A stretch of 64,000 bases of DNA from Tulasnella sp. 424 (GCA_019633425.1 WSUB01000035.1:124001-188000); one strand, 5' to 3'. Shown: positions 1 to 12,439, counted from the first letter of the stretch. Program-made: numbers and translations. Notes: generated by a model from the sequence alone, not told the origin.

Positions 1-385
1 TACTTCCACGGAATTGCAGAGGACGCGTCGGATTAGCTTGCCCAGCACGTCAAGTCTTTTAGAAAGTGTGAGCACAGCATTTCCGCTCTCGTTTCATTGT
101 AACCCCAACTGACTTGTACTCTCTCTAGCCTTCTGTCATAGCAGCAATGCTATCACTTCCTTCAGCAAACTTGTAACCTTGCACTATTTCATCATATATT
201 CGTTCTTTCCTTTCGTACTTGCCCTCTATTCAGTTGATCTTTCAGTCTTTCATATTTTGTATTACTCAATTTTGGGGACATTTTTCTCGAAGCCGGTTCT
301 TCCTTCCGTTTGTCGAGCTTTCCTTCTTCTTTCATTTCTTGGTATATCTGCACTATCTACAATAATCAAATGCCACTGTGACTCT
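1..385. other. Left edge, no gene recognised
   Basis: T- and C-rich sequence downstream of the pirin stop codon, which lies on the minus strand at 386-388. It probably holds the pirin 3' UTR. I see no conserved coding signal on either strand. Confidence 0.4.
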
Positions 386-1406
386 CTAAGCCAAGTCGAA
401 TAGGAGGGCTTCAGCTGATTTCTCGCCGGTGTTCTCGATGCGGAGTTGTTCTCCAGGCTCTCCCCATACAAACGCCCCATCGCCTTCCGCCAACTCCAAG
501 TCGCCATTCACTCTGATCCCTGAAGCGATTTGTGGTGAGTAAAGCCAAAAACCGGTCAACTTCAAAGACGTACTGCTTCCGCGTGCCACAGATTGGTTGT
601 AGCCACTGCTTTGTGGTACTTGTATATACGCCCTCTGCGTGCCTGCGCCGTCAGGCAAGGTGTGCACCACCGCGTTTCCTGTTGATATCATAGTCGCGTA
701 AACGGTGACCTGGCTGTGGATAGGCACAGGACCCGTGCTTTCTCTTTCTTCGTCTACACCTTCACTACCAACCGGCGCAACGACCTTTAGCAGCTTGTCG
801 ACTTTGTCCGAATCAGGGAAATTCCGAGTAAAATATTTGGGTGGTAGCGATGACTGAGAAGGAGTGGCCCAGATCTGGAGGAAGTGTACTTGCTGCAGAT
901 ACCGTCGCCACAAGGAGCTGTATCAGTTCTCATAAACACGGCGAATTCAAAGATGCCCGTACCTCTTGATCACTTCCATTGTATTCACTATGACGAATTC
1001 CTGTGCCCGCGCTCGTCATTTGAATATCACCGCGTTTCATCGTCTCCACGTTCCCCATTGAATCCTTGTGATGGAGTTCGCCGCTAACCAGGTATGAGAA
1101 GATTTCCATCTCTCGGTGTGCTATGTTAGCAACAGCATCAGAAAGCGGGAGCTCGTTCACAGCTGAATGTCAATCGCACCATGCAGGCCGAACCCTTTGC
1201 TTGGCTCCACCCGATCCTCGTTAATCACACGCAAAGCACCGAACGAATCAACAGGAGCCGGGAATCCAGGCACAGAGAACGAATGAAAGCTCTTCAGCCA
1301 GCCATAATCCGCTGCAGTAGGTGAGTTGTTAGATGATTCTCGTACAGCAGCAATGGTTTCACATACCTCCACCACGCTCCTGACTTGGGCGAAGTTCGAA
1401 TTTCAT
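386..1406 (-). CDS. Pirin-family bicupin protein (YhhW / quercetinase-like)
   Basis: Four exons (1406-1367, 1311-1180, 1120-963, 892-386) give a 278-residue protein that closes in frame. Introns of 55, 59 and 70 nt have GT-AG ends. The first exon is not obvious as an open frame. It was placed because MKFELRPSQERGGADYGW restores the family's usual start, where an LRxSxERG stretch precedes the HGWLxSYHTF-type block. The N-terminal cupin carries the family blocks ALRVINEDRV, then HAHREMEIFSYL with the metal-ligand histidines, then GTGIRHSEYN. VHFLQIW opens the second half, and the C-terminal cupin is degenerate as usual. Pirins are cytosolic or nuclear Fe(II) cupins, and several YhhW-type members oxidise flavonols. 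The exact substrate cannot be read here. The gene is monocistronic and points away from the DUF2461 gene on its right. Confidence 0.88.
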
Positions 1407-1921
1407 GCCAAGGTAAAAATATGCAAGGTGGGTAGTGAGGGGAGAGGGAAGATGTTGATGGATCTCAACGTAGATGCTGAACCCATCAACAGTCAAACTG
1501 GCACCAAGTTTATAGTGGGCATGTATATTTCCGCTGACGAGAAAGAGAAGTAGTCAGGAAAATAGTGACTCTAACTGAATGGGAGCAATTTCAAGACCCG
1601 GGCGCTGATGACGAATCGTTCGGTCATCATGCTGAGCCAATGTCCGCCTCTCTCGGACGGCCAATGATATACTGTACCCAAGTCCCTCATAGCCATAGAT
1701 GAGGGTGCATAGAATCATCGAAGTGATTGTCACCGAGTGGAGGCGGTTTACAAATTGCCGTCCCCGTTGGGTCACATAAAGAATAGTCAATCTCGAGATG
1801 GCGACTTCCTGCATTATCAGACCATCAGTACGGTCCAAGACAAATAACTATACATAGATCAATAGGAGATAAGTGACCAAGAAAATGTGGTTGAAATTCC
1901 AAACCGGATCTTGAACGGTGT
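1407..1921. other. Intergenic, pirin promoter and DUF2461 3' end
   Basis: 515 bases between two minus-strand genes. It should hold the pirin promoter and the 3' UTR of the DUF2461 gene. A minus-strand open frame at 1554-1838 shows no family resemblance and was not annotated. No repeat or RNA gene was seen. Confidence 0.4.
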
Positions 1922-3770
1922 TCACTCCTCGTCGTCCGAAGTATCATCCGGAGGCACGGTTACCATTTCGTTGAGACTGGAGACGTTCATAGCGTTCAGA
2001 GATGGTTTGGCTTTGAAACGGCACTGGACTTACAGGTGAACGAATGGTTGCATAATCCTCATTACTCCACAGAGTTTGTCCATAAAGTCGGGCTCAAGGA
2101 CCTCGGAGTCCAAGAAGCTGAACGCTCGAAAGTCAGCCAAGGGAAGGATCAAGCCAGTGGGGTCATCTAGCGTACCGATGAATAACGGCGGGTGAACGAA
2201 CTTTCAACAAGTCGATGTCCCTGATTCGAATAGCATATCGAATGAGTATTCAGCAGAGCTGTACGTGTGGTCCGTCAAGACATCCTTACTTATGGTTTTT
2301 ATCGATACCCTTAGGTGCAACCTTCAGCTCGTCCTCGTGACCGAAAATACTTTGCCGTTCGCCTTTGGGGTGTTTCTTTGGAGCTCCAAAGAATTTGACA
2401 AACTCTTTTTCGGATAAGACATTTCGTAACGGCGTGGAGTCCCGGAGGATATTGCTCCTGAGGGATCGCAGTCACGTACCAAGTCGCGTTGGCAAGTTGT
2501 ACAGATATAACGGACGATAACAGCGTACCTGAGGGTGGCAAGTTCGTTCTTGCCAGGGCACCACAGACCTGCCGCCATGAAACTTTTCCCTCCAGAAGCG
2601 ACTGCGGAGACACCGTCAGGATAGTTTCACACTCAGTGAAGAAAAGCTACCTACTTGACCTGTTCGTTCGGAGGTCGGGGATCGAGAAGAGCGTCATTCA
2701 ACGTGCTTCCTGGGCATTGGAGAAGGTTCATGGGCTTACAAATGATCTAATCCCAGGGGTAAAGTTAGTGCCGATGAACAGACATGCAGTGAGATAATGA
2801 AAATCTCACAATGCGCGAAGATACCCTTTCTTCCTGACCTTGAAACTGAGGCTGAGAAGTTCGTTTTGTAAGGGGTTTTGTCGTTAGAGAAACGGATCTG
2901 GAGAGACGACTAGGATCAGAATGGGTGGCGATCCGGAAGGGAATAGAACCGACATCTCGATAAATGCGATGGATAACGTCTTTCGCGGGCAAGGGAGGTA
3001 CTTCTTCGTCCACGTCGCTTGAAACCTTCTCCATCAACTTGTCGACGAAATCGACCCATTCCTGTTCCAAGTTCCATCAGTTTTCACAAAACTTGAGTGG
3101 GGAACGATCAATAAGAACCTTCTCCGCGAGTCTATAGACTGGTTCTGTGTCGATGATCAGACGGAGCTGACGTCAGTGTTTCTCCTCTCGATTACTAAGA
3201 CACCGTATCGACATACCATGCAATTTGAACCATTCCCGATCGTTGCATTTGGGATTGGTAAGCTGTTTGAGAAAATCTAGCGTATTTTGGCTTATCTGCC
3301 CCGGAGGAACTGTAACAGGAACCGTGTTGGTGGCGAGGCGAACGAGTGGTGTGAAAATGGAACTCACCTCGTCCTGTTGTCGGAGCTTTAACTACCTTCC
3401 CAACAATCTCAACTCCATCACCTACTTCTTCGTCGAACTCTTCATCATCCGCTAGTTCTTGTCTCTTTCCACCTTTCGGTGTTGCCTTCTTCCGAGGACT
3501 ACTTTTAGCGGCGGCTCTTTTTCGCTTCTTCGTGGCAGGTTTTTCACCATCCAGGTCATCACTATCTAGAGACTCGGGTTCGCTTTCGGAGTCTTCTTTG
3601 ATCTCTTCCTTATACGCGTCGCTATCGTCATCGTCGCCACTTGAAAACTCCTCTTCCGACCTTGCGCGTTTTCCTTTGGTTTTTGGAGCTTTAGCCTGAG
3701 ATTTGCGAGGGGCTTTCTTCACTGTGCCGGATGAGGTTCGCGATTTTCCTGTTTTTGTAGACACTGGCAT
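1922..3770 (-). CDS. DUF2461-domain protein with acidic/basic N-terminal tail
   Basis: Twelve exons give 384 residues and close exactly in frame: 3770-3368, 3309-3217, 3144-3119, 3061-2954, 2897-2810, 2746-2740, 2659-2655, 2601-2529, 2457-2290, 2220-2176, 2117-2034 and 1976-1922. Residues 1-135 are low-complexity and charged, with KR-rich nuclear-localisation-like runs and acidic D/E/S stretches. The DUF2461 domain follows, with blocks NDREWFK, EPVYRLAEKEW, IRFSNDKTPYKTNFSASVSRSGRKG, LWCPGKNELATLR and IFGHEDELKVAPKG. (The third block is named by its start and end: IRFSND to SRSGRKG.) DUF2461 has no agreed biochemical role. The charged tail suggests a nuclear protein, which is inference. The 7-nt and 5-nt microexons are needed to join the SRSGRKGIFAH block to the GGKSFMAAGLW block in frame, and are the least certain part. 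Start chosen at the ATG giving MPVSTKTGK; an in-frame upstream codon is possible. Confidence 0.85.
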
Positions 3771-5185
3771 ACTTGCTATGACGGCAAAGATGAACGGGTG
3801 AGTGGTGCCGGTCCTGGAGCGCGTCACTTCCTGATGGGAAAGTAGATTGATTTGTCAGCAGTGTTCCATTGCAAAAACCGGAACGAGTCCGCAGACTCAT
3901 AATCTGCTAGATTATGTAAATCTAGCGTCCCGAAGAACGTAGCCTATACCATCATTCTCCTGCAGTAAAGGGCTCGATCTGTATGGGAACCAAGAGGTTC
4001 CTGTGAAACAAGCCGCCATAGCTGTAAGACACGGTATCTAGACTCCGCTAACCAGTGATGGATCGCTTGTCTAGCGTTCGATGGATTCTACTGCAAATTC
4101 GTCAATCTTGTACTGCACTGGATTTCTTGAACACATGGGGCAGGGCAGGCGGTCCGACTTACGACAGCTGACGGCCATAACCAGCCTTGCTGAACTTGGC
4201 ACGGCGTCTTGAAGCTAGTCACACTGCCACGCTGTGGCGTTTCCCGAGCCCTTGACATCTAAGTTGGGCTTAAGTTGAGCCTTTCGTGATGACGAAGGGA
4301 AATGGCGCCTAACGCCGAGTTACGAACTCCGAAAATAAGGACTGCCAAGCATGCGGCACTATGATAGATCTTGTTGGCCAGGATATCATTTGACGTGGAC
4401 CATGAGACCAAGAGCGGCCCTTTCTGCGGCCCCAGGACTCCCTAAGAAGAGTGACGTAATTATGAGTCCGAAGGACATTTCACAGCAGCTTGCCTCCATT
4501 TGGGATCAGACTGCAGAGCTGGCAGTGTGATCGGGCGCTCCAGCGCGGCAATGCAGTGAAGTTAACGATGCACTCTACATTTCCTTTTAGGCTTGGCATT
4601 CAAACCACTCGCTCAATGGATTCGAAGCCCCTAGATAGCAACTGTAACGGGGACTCCTGTGATCCCCGAGCAGCGCGCAATTGGAGAGATTCTGGCTGTG
4701 TCAGGATCCCTGGCCTCCCGCGGGACTGACGATGTCGGTGGCGAAGCTATTCCAGCGGGCTTAGGCTCCTTTAGTACAAAAACCATCAACTTCCCTCGAT
4801 TATTTTATTGGGCATCAACTCAGCAAATGTATAGGTTCCTGTACCTGTCTAATATAGCATGTCAGCTCAGCCGATTAGCGCTTGGCAGATGACAGATGGA
4901 GAACGACGCGGCTGTACAGGATTGAACAGCTCCAGTGTTGAGTCGTCACAGCAAAGCCCCTTTCCATGAGCTCGGATATCTATTTCTGGTCGCGTGGCGT
5001 TAGCTTGTACATGGCGATGATATCTTTTCGGACACTAGCGGGCCGCCAGTCCCGCCAAACACTGGATCAGGCATCTATAAATCGTGGAGCAGCCTGGATC
5101 TCTAAACCTCACAAACACCTCTTCTACCCACTTATTACTTCAATCTTCTCCTCTTTAATCTATTCATCTCCTTTAGACCTCTTCA
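3771..5185. other. Intergenic between divergent DUF2461 and K1 genes
   Basis: About 1.4 kb of divergent promoter space. No open frame here has family resemblance or convincing splice continuation. The right end is CT-rich and forms the probable 5' leader of K1. Confidence 0.4.
5076..5083 (+). promoter_or_regulatory. TATA box of K1
   Basis: TATAAATC lies about 100 bases upstream of the K1 start codon and is followed by a CT-rich leader. The same TATAAATC string precedes K3, which supports a shared core promoter type. Confidence 0.55.
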
Positions 5186-5726
5186 ATGGCCTCCGTTGTT
5201 GCTTCTTCCACCTTCAAACGCTCCAATGACGGCATCAGCTTGACCAAGACCCAATATAAGCCCGGCAAGCATTCTGTTGTTAAGTACGCATGGGCTTACC
5301 ATGACAGGAGTCCTGACCGGTCAGTCCCGGTTGGTTAAAGTTGTGGTGCATGCTGACTTACCCTCGGTTGGTACCGTCACTCCCCAGATTCCTCGTCGTC
5401 TTCTTCGATGTCCAATTCAAGATCACCTATATCGCGGACAATGTCAAGACGAGGCGAGACGGAAATGGAAAAGGCTCTGGTGAAGTTGACCTCAGCGCCC
5501 TCAACTATAATGCCGGGTGAGCGCTAGTTCCTGCCCAAGCTGCGTGACATTATCGTTTATACTTGTTTCCTGCAGAAAATACACTCTTCGTCTGGTTAGC
5601 GTCGAGTACGTCTGCTAACTTTCTTTGTTTTTATCTACTGGGGTGCTGACTGTGATATCACACAGCGACACCGACTCTGTTTACGCCGAGAGCAAGCCCT
5701 TCACTGTCAAGAAGAAGGACTTCTAG
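5186..5726 (+). CDS. Small leaderless beta-sandwich protein K1 (KNH/Kre9-like fold, tentative)
   Basis: Four exons (5186-5319, 5388-5516, 5576-5605, 5666-5726) give 117 residues. It is one of five paralogues in this window. All share an NDGIS or GDGIS block near residue 14, then a KYxWxxHxRSP-type block, a KYxLxLV strand near residue 90, and a C-terminal strand ending in x-SDF or KKDF. The pattern of short alternating beta strands and the closing YAESKPFTV strand resemble the Kre9/KNH1-type Ig-like domain of fungal wall proteins. There is no signal peptide or GPI signal, so a cytosolic location is likelier. The exon phases are identical across the family, with a 30-nt third exon and a fourth exon of 61-64 nt. 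The function is unknown; the family assignment rests on pattern only. Confidence 0.8.
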
Positions 5727-8657
5727 TTCCCCTTTGCTGATGGCTTCCTACCACCCCGGACCTTCCTGATTCCTTCCTATTCTTTGTATGGCCAGCACAT
5801 GATGCCGTTTATGATTCGCATGTTGGTACTCTTCCTGAAAAATGGACACATTTTACGAGCTACATAAAAAATTCTGAGTGTCGAGGAATTTGTTACTCTC
5901 TGATGGATGTTGGGACCATCCTGAAGGAGAATGCTCCAGAAAGCAATCCCCTTTTATGATATGTTGTTCCCGGTCCCATCTGACAGCCTCAAGCTGACTC
6001 GCATCTTCTGATCTAAGGATCGACCGGAGAGCAACCAAAGGGGATTGTGTTCAAAGGAGGGTCTCGCGCACTGCGCATCTATTGGTCCGTTGGACTTGCA
6101 CGAGATGCATGAGACAAATTAAGGCGAGCTATCCCAGGAGATAAACCGCTACAGCGGTAAGCTGCTGCTGCAGTCTCCCTGCCTCGGGGCGGAACCTCAA
6201 TTCTATCTTTAGTTCTGCAACCTTTGATTGCTCTTGGCGACATTGGGAGTTTCTTACTCCTGCGCCCAGCGCAGCTGCGAAGACACATGCAAATTCAGAC
6301 GGAGGATGAACTTTTGACCCGCTTTCTCTTCGCTTCATATGCCCGACTTTGCCACCTTTGAATCTTCTTCTCTTTGACCATACCCTCCTCCTTCGACAAC
6401 TTCCGGGATGGCCTCGGTAATCGTTTCCTCCCACTCAATTCTCTGGGTTAACTGGAACGATTTATAGTTCTCGTTGGTGATGGGACTTCCGATCGCCCCT
6501 GAACAATACTTCCTTTGTGCCGTCCATACCATGCTCCACTCATGCCCCCCAGCGTATGTTTCCAGCGTAAACAACACCTCTCGAGAAATGTTGAGTTTTA
6601 TACGTGCTGAATGTGCTATATTACGAGCAACGAGACTCTCGATTACTGGCTTTGGGCTCATCGCCGAGAGATAGCATGACGATGCAAGCCCCGTGACGCC
6701 GACGCGACTTCCGCTCAGCAAGCGAGATGTTAAGACAAGGCTTTCAAAGCGTTCCATAACTCTCACGCAACGCGATAGCCACACACGCATATGGTCACCA
6801 TGAATACTCAGTCCTTCGCGATCACATTTTATGGCTGGCGAGCGAATCGAAGCGACAGAAGGACGACACGAGAGACAAGGGTTGGGGGGGGTGGGGGGTA
6901 AAAACCTGTTTCTCGAATGAAAGCTTCAATCTGAGAGGTATTTGCTCTACAAAGGTAGCACATAGGGCGATTGTTTCTCGGGCAAGGTTGGGCGCCCCGC
7001 AACAAAACAGTTATCTAGGACAGTACTAGCCAAAGGGAGAGTCTTTTCGGAGGTAGTGCCTGCATCAAATTTGAATTACGGTAATTTCGGTGGGACGATT
7101 GGATTTGCGGGCGCTCTGGCTAGGTTTACGCCGCGACAGTGTATCTGATGACTTAAAAAACGAATGCGTGTCTTTGAGCATTTCGGGAGATCAAGCGGTG
7201 ACCGGGCATTGCATTGTGTCGCCGACTCAGAAGCCGGGCATAAAGGAAGCAAACTCTGGACGAGTCTATGCATGAGGCCTCAGGATTCGACGAATTCAAA
7301 CATCCCAAATCTGTACTAGATGCGGTGATTGTGGACGATAGCGTTGTGCATCTAGGGATCTGAATTCTTTGGGTTGAGGGTTGACGAGTCATCCCAAGCC
7401 ACTCCGAATACTGTTGGGATCAGAGATTGGATATTGATCGCCTAAGAATAGAACGACGAAGGGTTGCCTCATGCCGTTACTGCATGGCCTGACAACCAAA
7501 TACGGCAGTGGACTTCCTTTGCATGGCAAGGATTCGGCATAAACTAAAGGAGATTAAAGGAGAATAGGCTTGGCAGAGAATTCGAAGACACCGAAAGACG
7601 GAAGATGCCGACGCCTCTCGAACGTGCTTACGTCAAAATGCTGATGCAGGCACGTGATGTCTCTTGTGTTGACGCGACACCTTCATTCCTCCGTTCCACC
7701 GTCCTTCCGCAGACACGGCGTACAAGAGGTTTCAACCCACTATCTCGGTCAGAAGTTCCTCGAATCAGCAAAATTAGACGTCTTATCGCGTTGTTTGCAT
7801 GGGAAACCATCCGGAAGTGGACCCGAAAACTTCCTTCGAAACGAGACGTCGAAGTGAAGATTCACAAAATCAATGACCACAGATCCTGAAACTCAGTTTC
7901 TGTTGGATCGATATGCGTTTATATTTGAAGACCGTGTTCGTTTTCTGGAGAGGAGTAGGGTCTTTTGAACGCCGTGGCCGCCGCGGTTTTTCCCGCAATC
8001 GGACAGCAATCCGGGTGGTTACAAGGGAAAACAGTGAGCAGAGAGACGGAAGGAACAATCATGAGTGCGGAATCGGTTATGTTACTGACATATCTGTGTT
8101 CAGTCATTCGGAAAGCTCTCCGACAGCGGGGCCGGGTACCTGTCTGCGGACATCATATGAGACTTTGACGGGCATCCGCGCAGTAAGCCAAGTTATTCGA
8201 CACTTTCACGCGGCATATCCGCCACTTGCGACATATGCGATGCCACTTCCGAGTCAAAATCAAACCTCAACCGAGTGAAATGTCTCGAGAGGCGATCTCG
8301 TTTTGCGGAAGCGGGGGGCGGGGTGCTTGGGCCTCTACTTTCGCAATTTGCGCTTTGGCCAACGATTTCTCCTATCATTGCTCCCGAAGACTGCGTATTG
8401 CGGGCGCACTTCCCGTTTTGTGTATGGTGATGGGCGTCGGGTGAGGCAGGAAGACGCGCGATGGACCACAATCGGATCCCGTGCCCTTGGATCACGCGAT
8501 GCAACTTACCCCGCAACCCGAGAAGATAGAACCCCGCATCTTCCCTGTCCACCTCTCATCCTCTCGCAGCGCTCGTATTTAACCCTCATCCCAACCTCCT
8601 CTCTCTTGCAATCCCTACATCCTTCCCCTTCGCATTCACCCTTCATCTACACCAGAC
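5727..8657. other. Long intergenic region upstream of acetyl-CoA synthetase
   Basis: 2.9 kb. The longest frames (minus 6335-6790, plus 7913-8278) show no family resemblance and no consistent codon pattern. I would not call them genes, although the 151-codon minus frame at 6335-6790 could be a lineage-specific gene. A poly-G stretch lies at about 6882-6899. The last 600 bases contain GC-rich motifs and a CT-rich leader that belong to the acetyl-CoA synthetase promoter. Confidence 0.35.
8126..8323 (+). promoter_or_regulatory. Candidate CreA/Mig1-type sites in the ACS promoter
   Basis: Three copies of GCGGGG occur at 8126-8131, 8311-8316 and 8318-8323. The last two lie almost side by side. GCGGGG fits the SYGGRG consensus recognised by fungal carbon-catabolite repressors. 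Acetyl-CoA synthetase genes are commonly glucose-repressed and acetate-induced in fungi. The motif is short and could occur by chance, so this is a testable guess only. Confidence 0.3.
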
Positions 8658-11088
8658 ATGGCCTCTGAACATCACCTCGAAGACGCTCCCACTCACCCAG
8701 TCGCTCCTCGCCTTAAGGGCCAGGATGGCCGTCCCCAACCCCACATGGGTCCTGGCATCGACGACTACAAGGCGTTCCATGCAAAGACCATCGGGCAGGA
8801 CTCTGACGAGTTCTGGGCAAAGGTCGGTTTCGTGTTCCTCATGGCCTCTTCGGCGCATTGATCTGATCTCGGCGTTTGTTGACTCTTAGACCGCTCGCGA
8901 GCTCCTTCACTGGGACCGCCCCTTCTCTACCGTCCGAGCTGGTGGTTTCAAGAACGGCGACATCACCTGGTTCCCCGAAGGTGGTCTCAACGCGTCTTAC
9001 AACTGCGTTGACCGATGGGCATACAAGTACCCTAACAAGGTCAGTCTTGGTTCTGATACGGGCGCCAATCTTATCGGGTCTGAGTCGGAAGTACTCACGT
9101 TCTACGGACCCTTGTTCGATTTTCATATAGACGGCGATCATCTGGGAAGCCGATGAGCCGGGCCAGGGTCGTGAAGTCACCTACTCTGAACTCCTTCAAG
9201 AGGTCTGCCAGGTCGCCAATGTCCTCAAAAATCTCGGTGTCAAGAAGGGTGATACCGTCTCCATCTACCTCCCCATGACATGGCAAGCTGCCGCCGCTTT
9301 CCTCGCTTGCGCCCGTATCGGTGCTATCCACTCCGTCGTCTTCGCCGGCTTCTCCGCTGAATCTCTCCGCGATCGTGTCAACGACTGCGAGTGCAGAGTT
9401 GTCATCACCAGCGACGAAGGCCGCCGTGGAGGCAAGACCATCGCAACCAAGGCTATTGTTGATGCCGCTCTCAAGGACTGCCCTCTCGTCGAGAAGGTAT
9501 TGGTCTACAAGCGGACTGGCTCCCAGGTTCCTTGGACCCAGGGCCGTGATCTCTGGTGGCACGAGGAGACCTCCAAGGTTCCTGCTTACTGCCCATGCGA
9601 AGTCATGAGCGCCGAAGACCCCCTCTTCATTCTCTACGTAAGTTTCATGTTGATGTTCATTGTGTGGAGCAATATCGCTGACCGCGCGTGTGACAGACTT
9701 CCGGTTCCACTGGCAAGCCCAAGGGCGTCGTCCACACCACCGGAGGCTACCTCCTGGGCGCCACTCTCACCGTCAAGTACGTCTTCGACATCCACCCTGA
9801 AGACCGCTTCGCCTGCATGGCCGACATCGGCTGGATTACCGGCCACACCTACATCATCTACGGCCCTCTGTCACTCGGCACGACCACCACCATCTTTGAA
9901 TCCACCCCCATCTACCCGACCCCATCCCGCTACTGGGAAGTCGTCCAAAAGCACAAGCTCACCCAGTTCTACTCTGCTCCGACCGCCATTCGCCTGCTCC
10001 GAAGGCTCGGTGAGAGCCACGTCCAGGGCTATGACCTCAGCTCGTTGAGAATCTTGGGTTCCGTCGGTGAGCCGATCAACCCCGAAGCTTGGAACTGGTA
10101 CAACGAGCACGTCGGAAAGAAGGAGTGCGCCGTCGTCGATACTTTCTGGTGAGTTATCTTGATTGGCATTTTCTAGTGATTCCCGTCAGACCCTAACTTG
10201 GTGCCCCTGCAAAGGCAAACCGAGACCGGCTCGATCGTCATCACTCCCTTCCCCGGTGCCATCCCCACCAAGCCCGGTTCCGCCACCGTCCCCTTCTGGG
10301 GTATCGACCCCGTCATTCTCGACGCTACGTCCGGCAAGGAGCTCGAAGGCAACGGCGTTGAGGGTGTTTTGGCTCTCCGAAACCCATGGCCCTCGGTCGC
10401 TCGTACCGTCTGGCGCGACCACAAGCGTTACCTCGAAACCTATATGCGCCCTTACCCCGGCTTCTACTTCACCGGCGACGGTGCTGCTAGGGACAAGGAC
10501 GGCTACATCTGGATCAAGGGTCGTGTTGACGATGTCATCAACGTCTCTGGTCACCGTTTGAGTACCGCTGAAATCGAGTCGGCTTTGATCGAGCACTCTG
10601 GTGTTGCCGAGACCGCTGTCATTGGTACCGCCGACGAGCTTACCGGCCAGGCTGTCCACGCCTTCGTCACTCTCAAGCCGTGCGTATTTCTTTCGATTCG
10701 TTCTGCATGTTGGAACATCTTGATTGATTACGGTCTCTTCTTGCCTGTACAGCGAGTTCAAGTACGACCCCAACAACGAGTCTGGTCTCCTCAAGGAGCT
10801 CACCTTGCAAGTCCGCAAAGTCATTGGTCCCTTCGCCGCTCCCAAGAAGATCTACATCGTCAGCAACTTGCCCAAGACTCGTTCCGGAAAGGTAGGGATT
10901 TTAGATCTCCACCAGAACGCTGAAGCTTCCGTGTGACTGATTGCGAATGTCCCTTTCTACAGATCATGCGCCGCGTCATGCGGAAGATCGTTGCCGGCGA
11001 AGGCGACCAGCTCGGTGACCTCAGCACCATGGAAGACCCCACCATTGTCGAAGTCATCAAGGCCAAGGTCGCTTCTTCCCATGCTTAG
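8658..11088 (+). CDS. acs1: Acetyl-CoA synthetase (acetate-CoA ligase)
   Basis: Seven exons (8658-8822, 8890-9039, 9131-9637, 9697-10148, 10215-10679, 10753-10891, 10963-11088) give 667 residues, the usual length for fungal ACS. It converts acetate, ATP and CoA to acetyl-CoA, AMP and PPi through an acetyl-adenylate, in the cytosol or nucleus. Landmarks in order: the N-terminal HWDRPF and YNCVDRW blocks, [15 protein letters not shown], the P-loop-like [17 protein letters not shown] motif of the adenylate-forming family, [39 protein letters not shown], and near the C-terminus the motif SGKIMRR with the conserved lysine. All key residues are intact. The start is at the first ATG after a CT-rich leader. 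A mutated fragment of its 3' end occurs at 19157-19335. Confidence 0.97.
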
Positions 11089-11872
11089 ACGTCTTTCTCT
11101 CGCTCCTTCCACTCCGGGTCTTTCATTTTACATTAAAAAAGCTCTCTTTGAAGATCCCTCGTAGACCCCACGGTCATTTTTGGTGTTGTACAACAGTGTC
11201 CATATTACTTATACGTTTGACTTTGAGAATTACATGTTGATATTGCGTGATTGCGTTGTTGGGCCGGAGCGTGCGGAATGCATGATGTTGCAAGGTTCTT
11301 TTTACGCCATGTTCCAGGCATTGAAGTGGTTCTGCCAACGTTACGACCCTGTTACCAACTTTCGGAGAAGCAAATTAGGCATGTCACGTCGGAGTAATGC
11401 ATTAATGAGTCATAGATGGGTCCGTGGATGGAGTCTTCGAGTAATCCGGGGAGTTCACCCGTGGATCCAGGCAATAAGTGATCCAACAATTTATATCGTC
11501 TTGCCACTGAAACCCTTCACGTCTCGAAACCTTATAAATTTTCTCTTTCGGGAGGCCTAGGGAAGGAGAAATCCTGAACGCTCCAAATTGGTATACGTTG
11601 TCCCATAATTGGACTGGTAATATGGTGTCGTCTCTCGCGCTGAACGACGTGCACGCTTAGCTCAAGTGCGTTAGTAGTCAGTGTGTCGTATGCCCGTGTG
11701 TCGTCTATAGTTTTGTTGTCTAATCGAGTGGGGGTTCATAAGGCATATTCCATAGCAAAACCATAGTACAAGTGTCACTAAGAAGTGTCCAGCGCGATTC
11801 CATAAGCTAGCCGTAAAGAGTCCAATTTACGCCTCAGCTGTCAAGACGCAAGATGTCCAAACTCGCAAGCAT
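11089..11872. other. Convergent 3' region of ACS and K2
   Basis: 784 bases between two convergent genes. It should hold both 3' UTRs. No additional gene or repeat was recognised. Confidence 0.4.
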
Positions 11873-12439
11873 CTAACTGAAGTCGCTGTTGCGGATCTCG
11901 AAAGGGCTGCTCTTTGCGAAGACTTTGTTGTAGTTGCTGCATCAATGACGGAATCAAGTCAGCAAGGTGACAAATAAGCGGCAACGGGCAAATATGGCTC
12001 ACTTGTGCTTGGTCAGGACGAGTAGATAATCACTGTAGGAATGAGGGAGCGTGAGCATAGTCGTGGATGATGACGGCTCGCGTCCTGACGTACCCAGTCC
12101 GGTGGTTAAGGGAACCAAGCCCAACCTGTCCCTGACCAGCACTAGTCCACACAGTCTCGCGAGCCTTATAATACTCCTTAGTCTTGATGTTGCGGAACCA
12201 GACGGTGAATCTGTCGTATGCAGATTAGCAGGACGATGGGAGGAGGTCGCTCGGATGGCCACTTGAGCGATCTGTGCTTACTTCTCGGGGCTTCGGTTGT
12301 GATGAGACCACTTGTACTTGATGTAAGTGGGGTTGTTGCGCCTAACTTCGACGTCGGTCAGAGAGATGCCGTCGTTGCCACGGCTGTTGAGGCCGGCGTT
12401 GGAAGAGGCAGCGTTGATCTCGTTAGAGAGGGGGGCCAT
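11873..12439 (-). CDS. Small leaderless beta-sandwich protein K2
   Basis: Four exons (12439-12282, 12210-12094, 12032-12003, 11936-11873) give 122 residues and close in frame. It is the closest relative of K3 at 25.7 kb: both begin MAPL-x-x-EINAA and continue SNAGL, NDGI, VRRNNPT and HxRSP, and both share a TVWFRN strand and LNHxTG. It lacks a signal peptide, a membrane segment and cysteine pairs. The C-terminus is RNSDFS, one residue past the SDF terminus usual in the family. Its role is unknown. The KNH-like fold assignment is inferred from strand pattern and the closing strand FAKSSPFEI. Confidence 0.8.

Noticed and set aside
6335..6790. 151-codon minus-strand open frame
   Set aside because: No family resemblance, no supporting splice extension and no clear core promoter. 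It could be a lineage-specific gene, but nothing in the sequence supports it.
6882..6899. Poly-G run as a quadruplex or regulatory element
   Set aside because: A single low-complexity run 1.7 kb from the nearest start codon; no further support.
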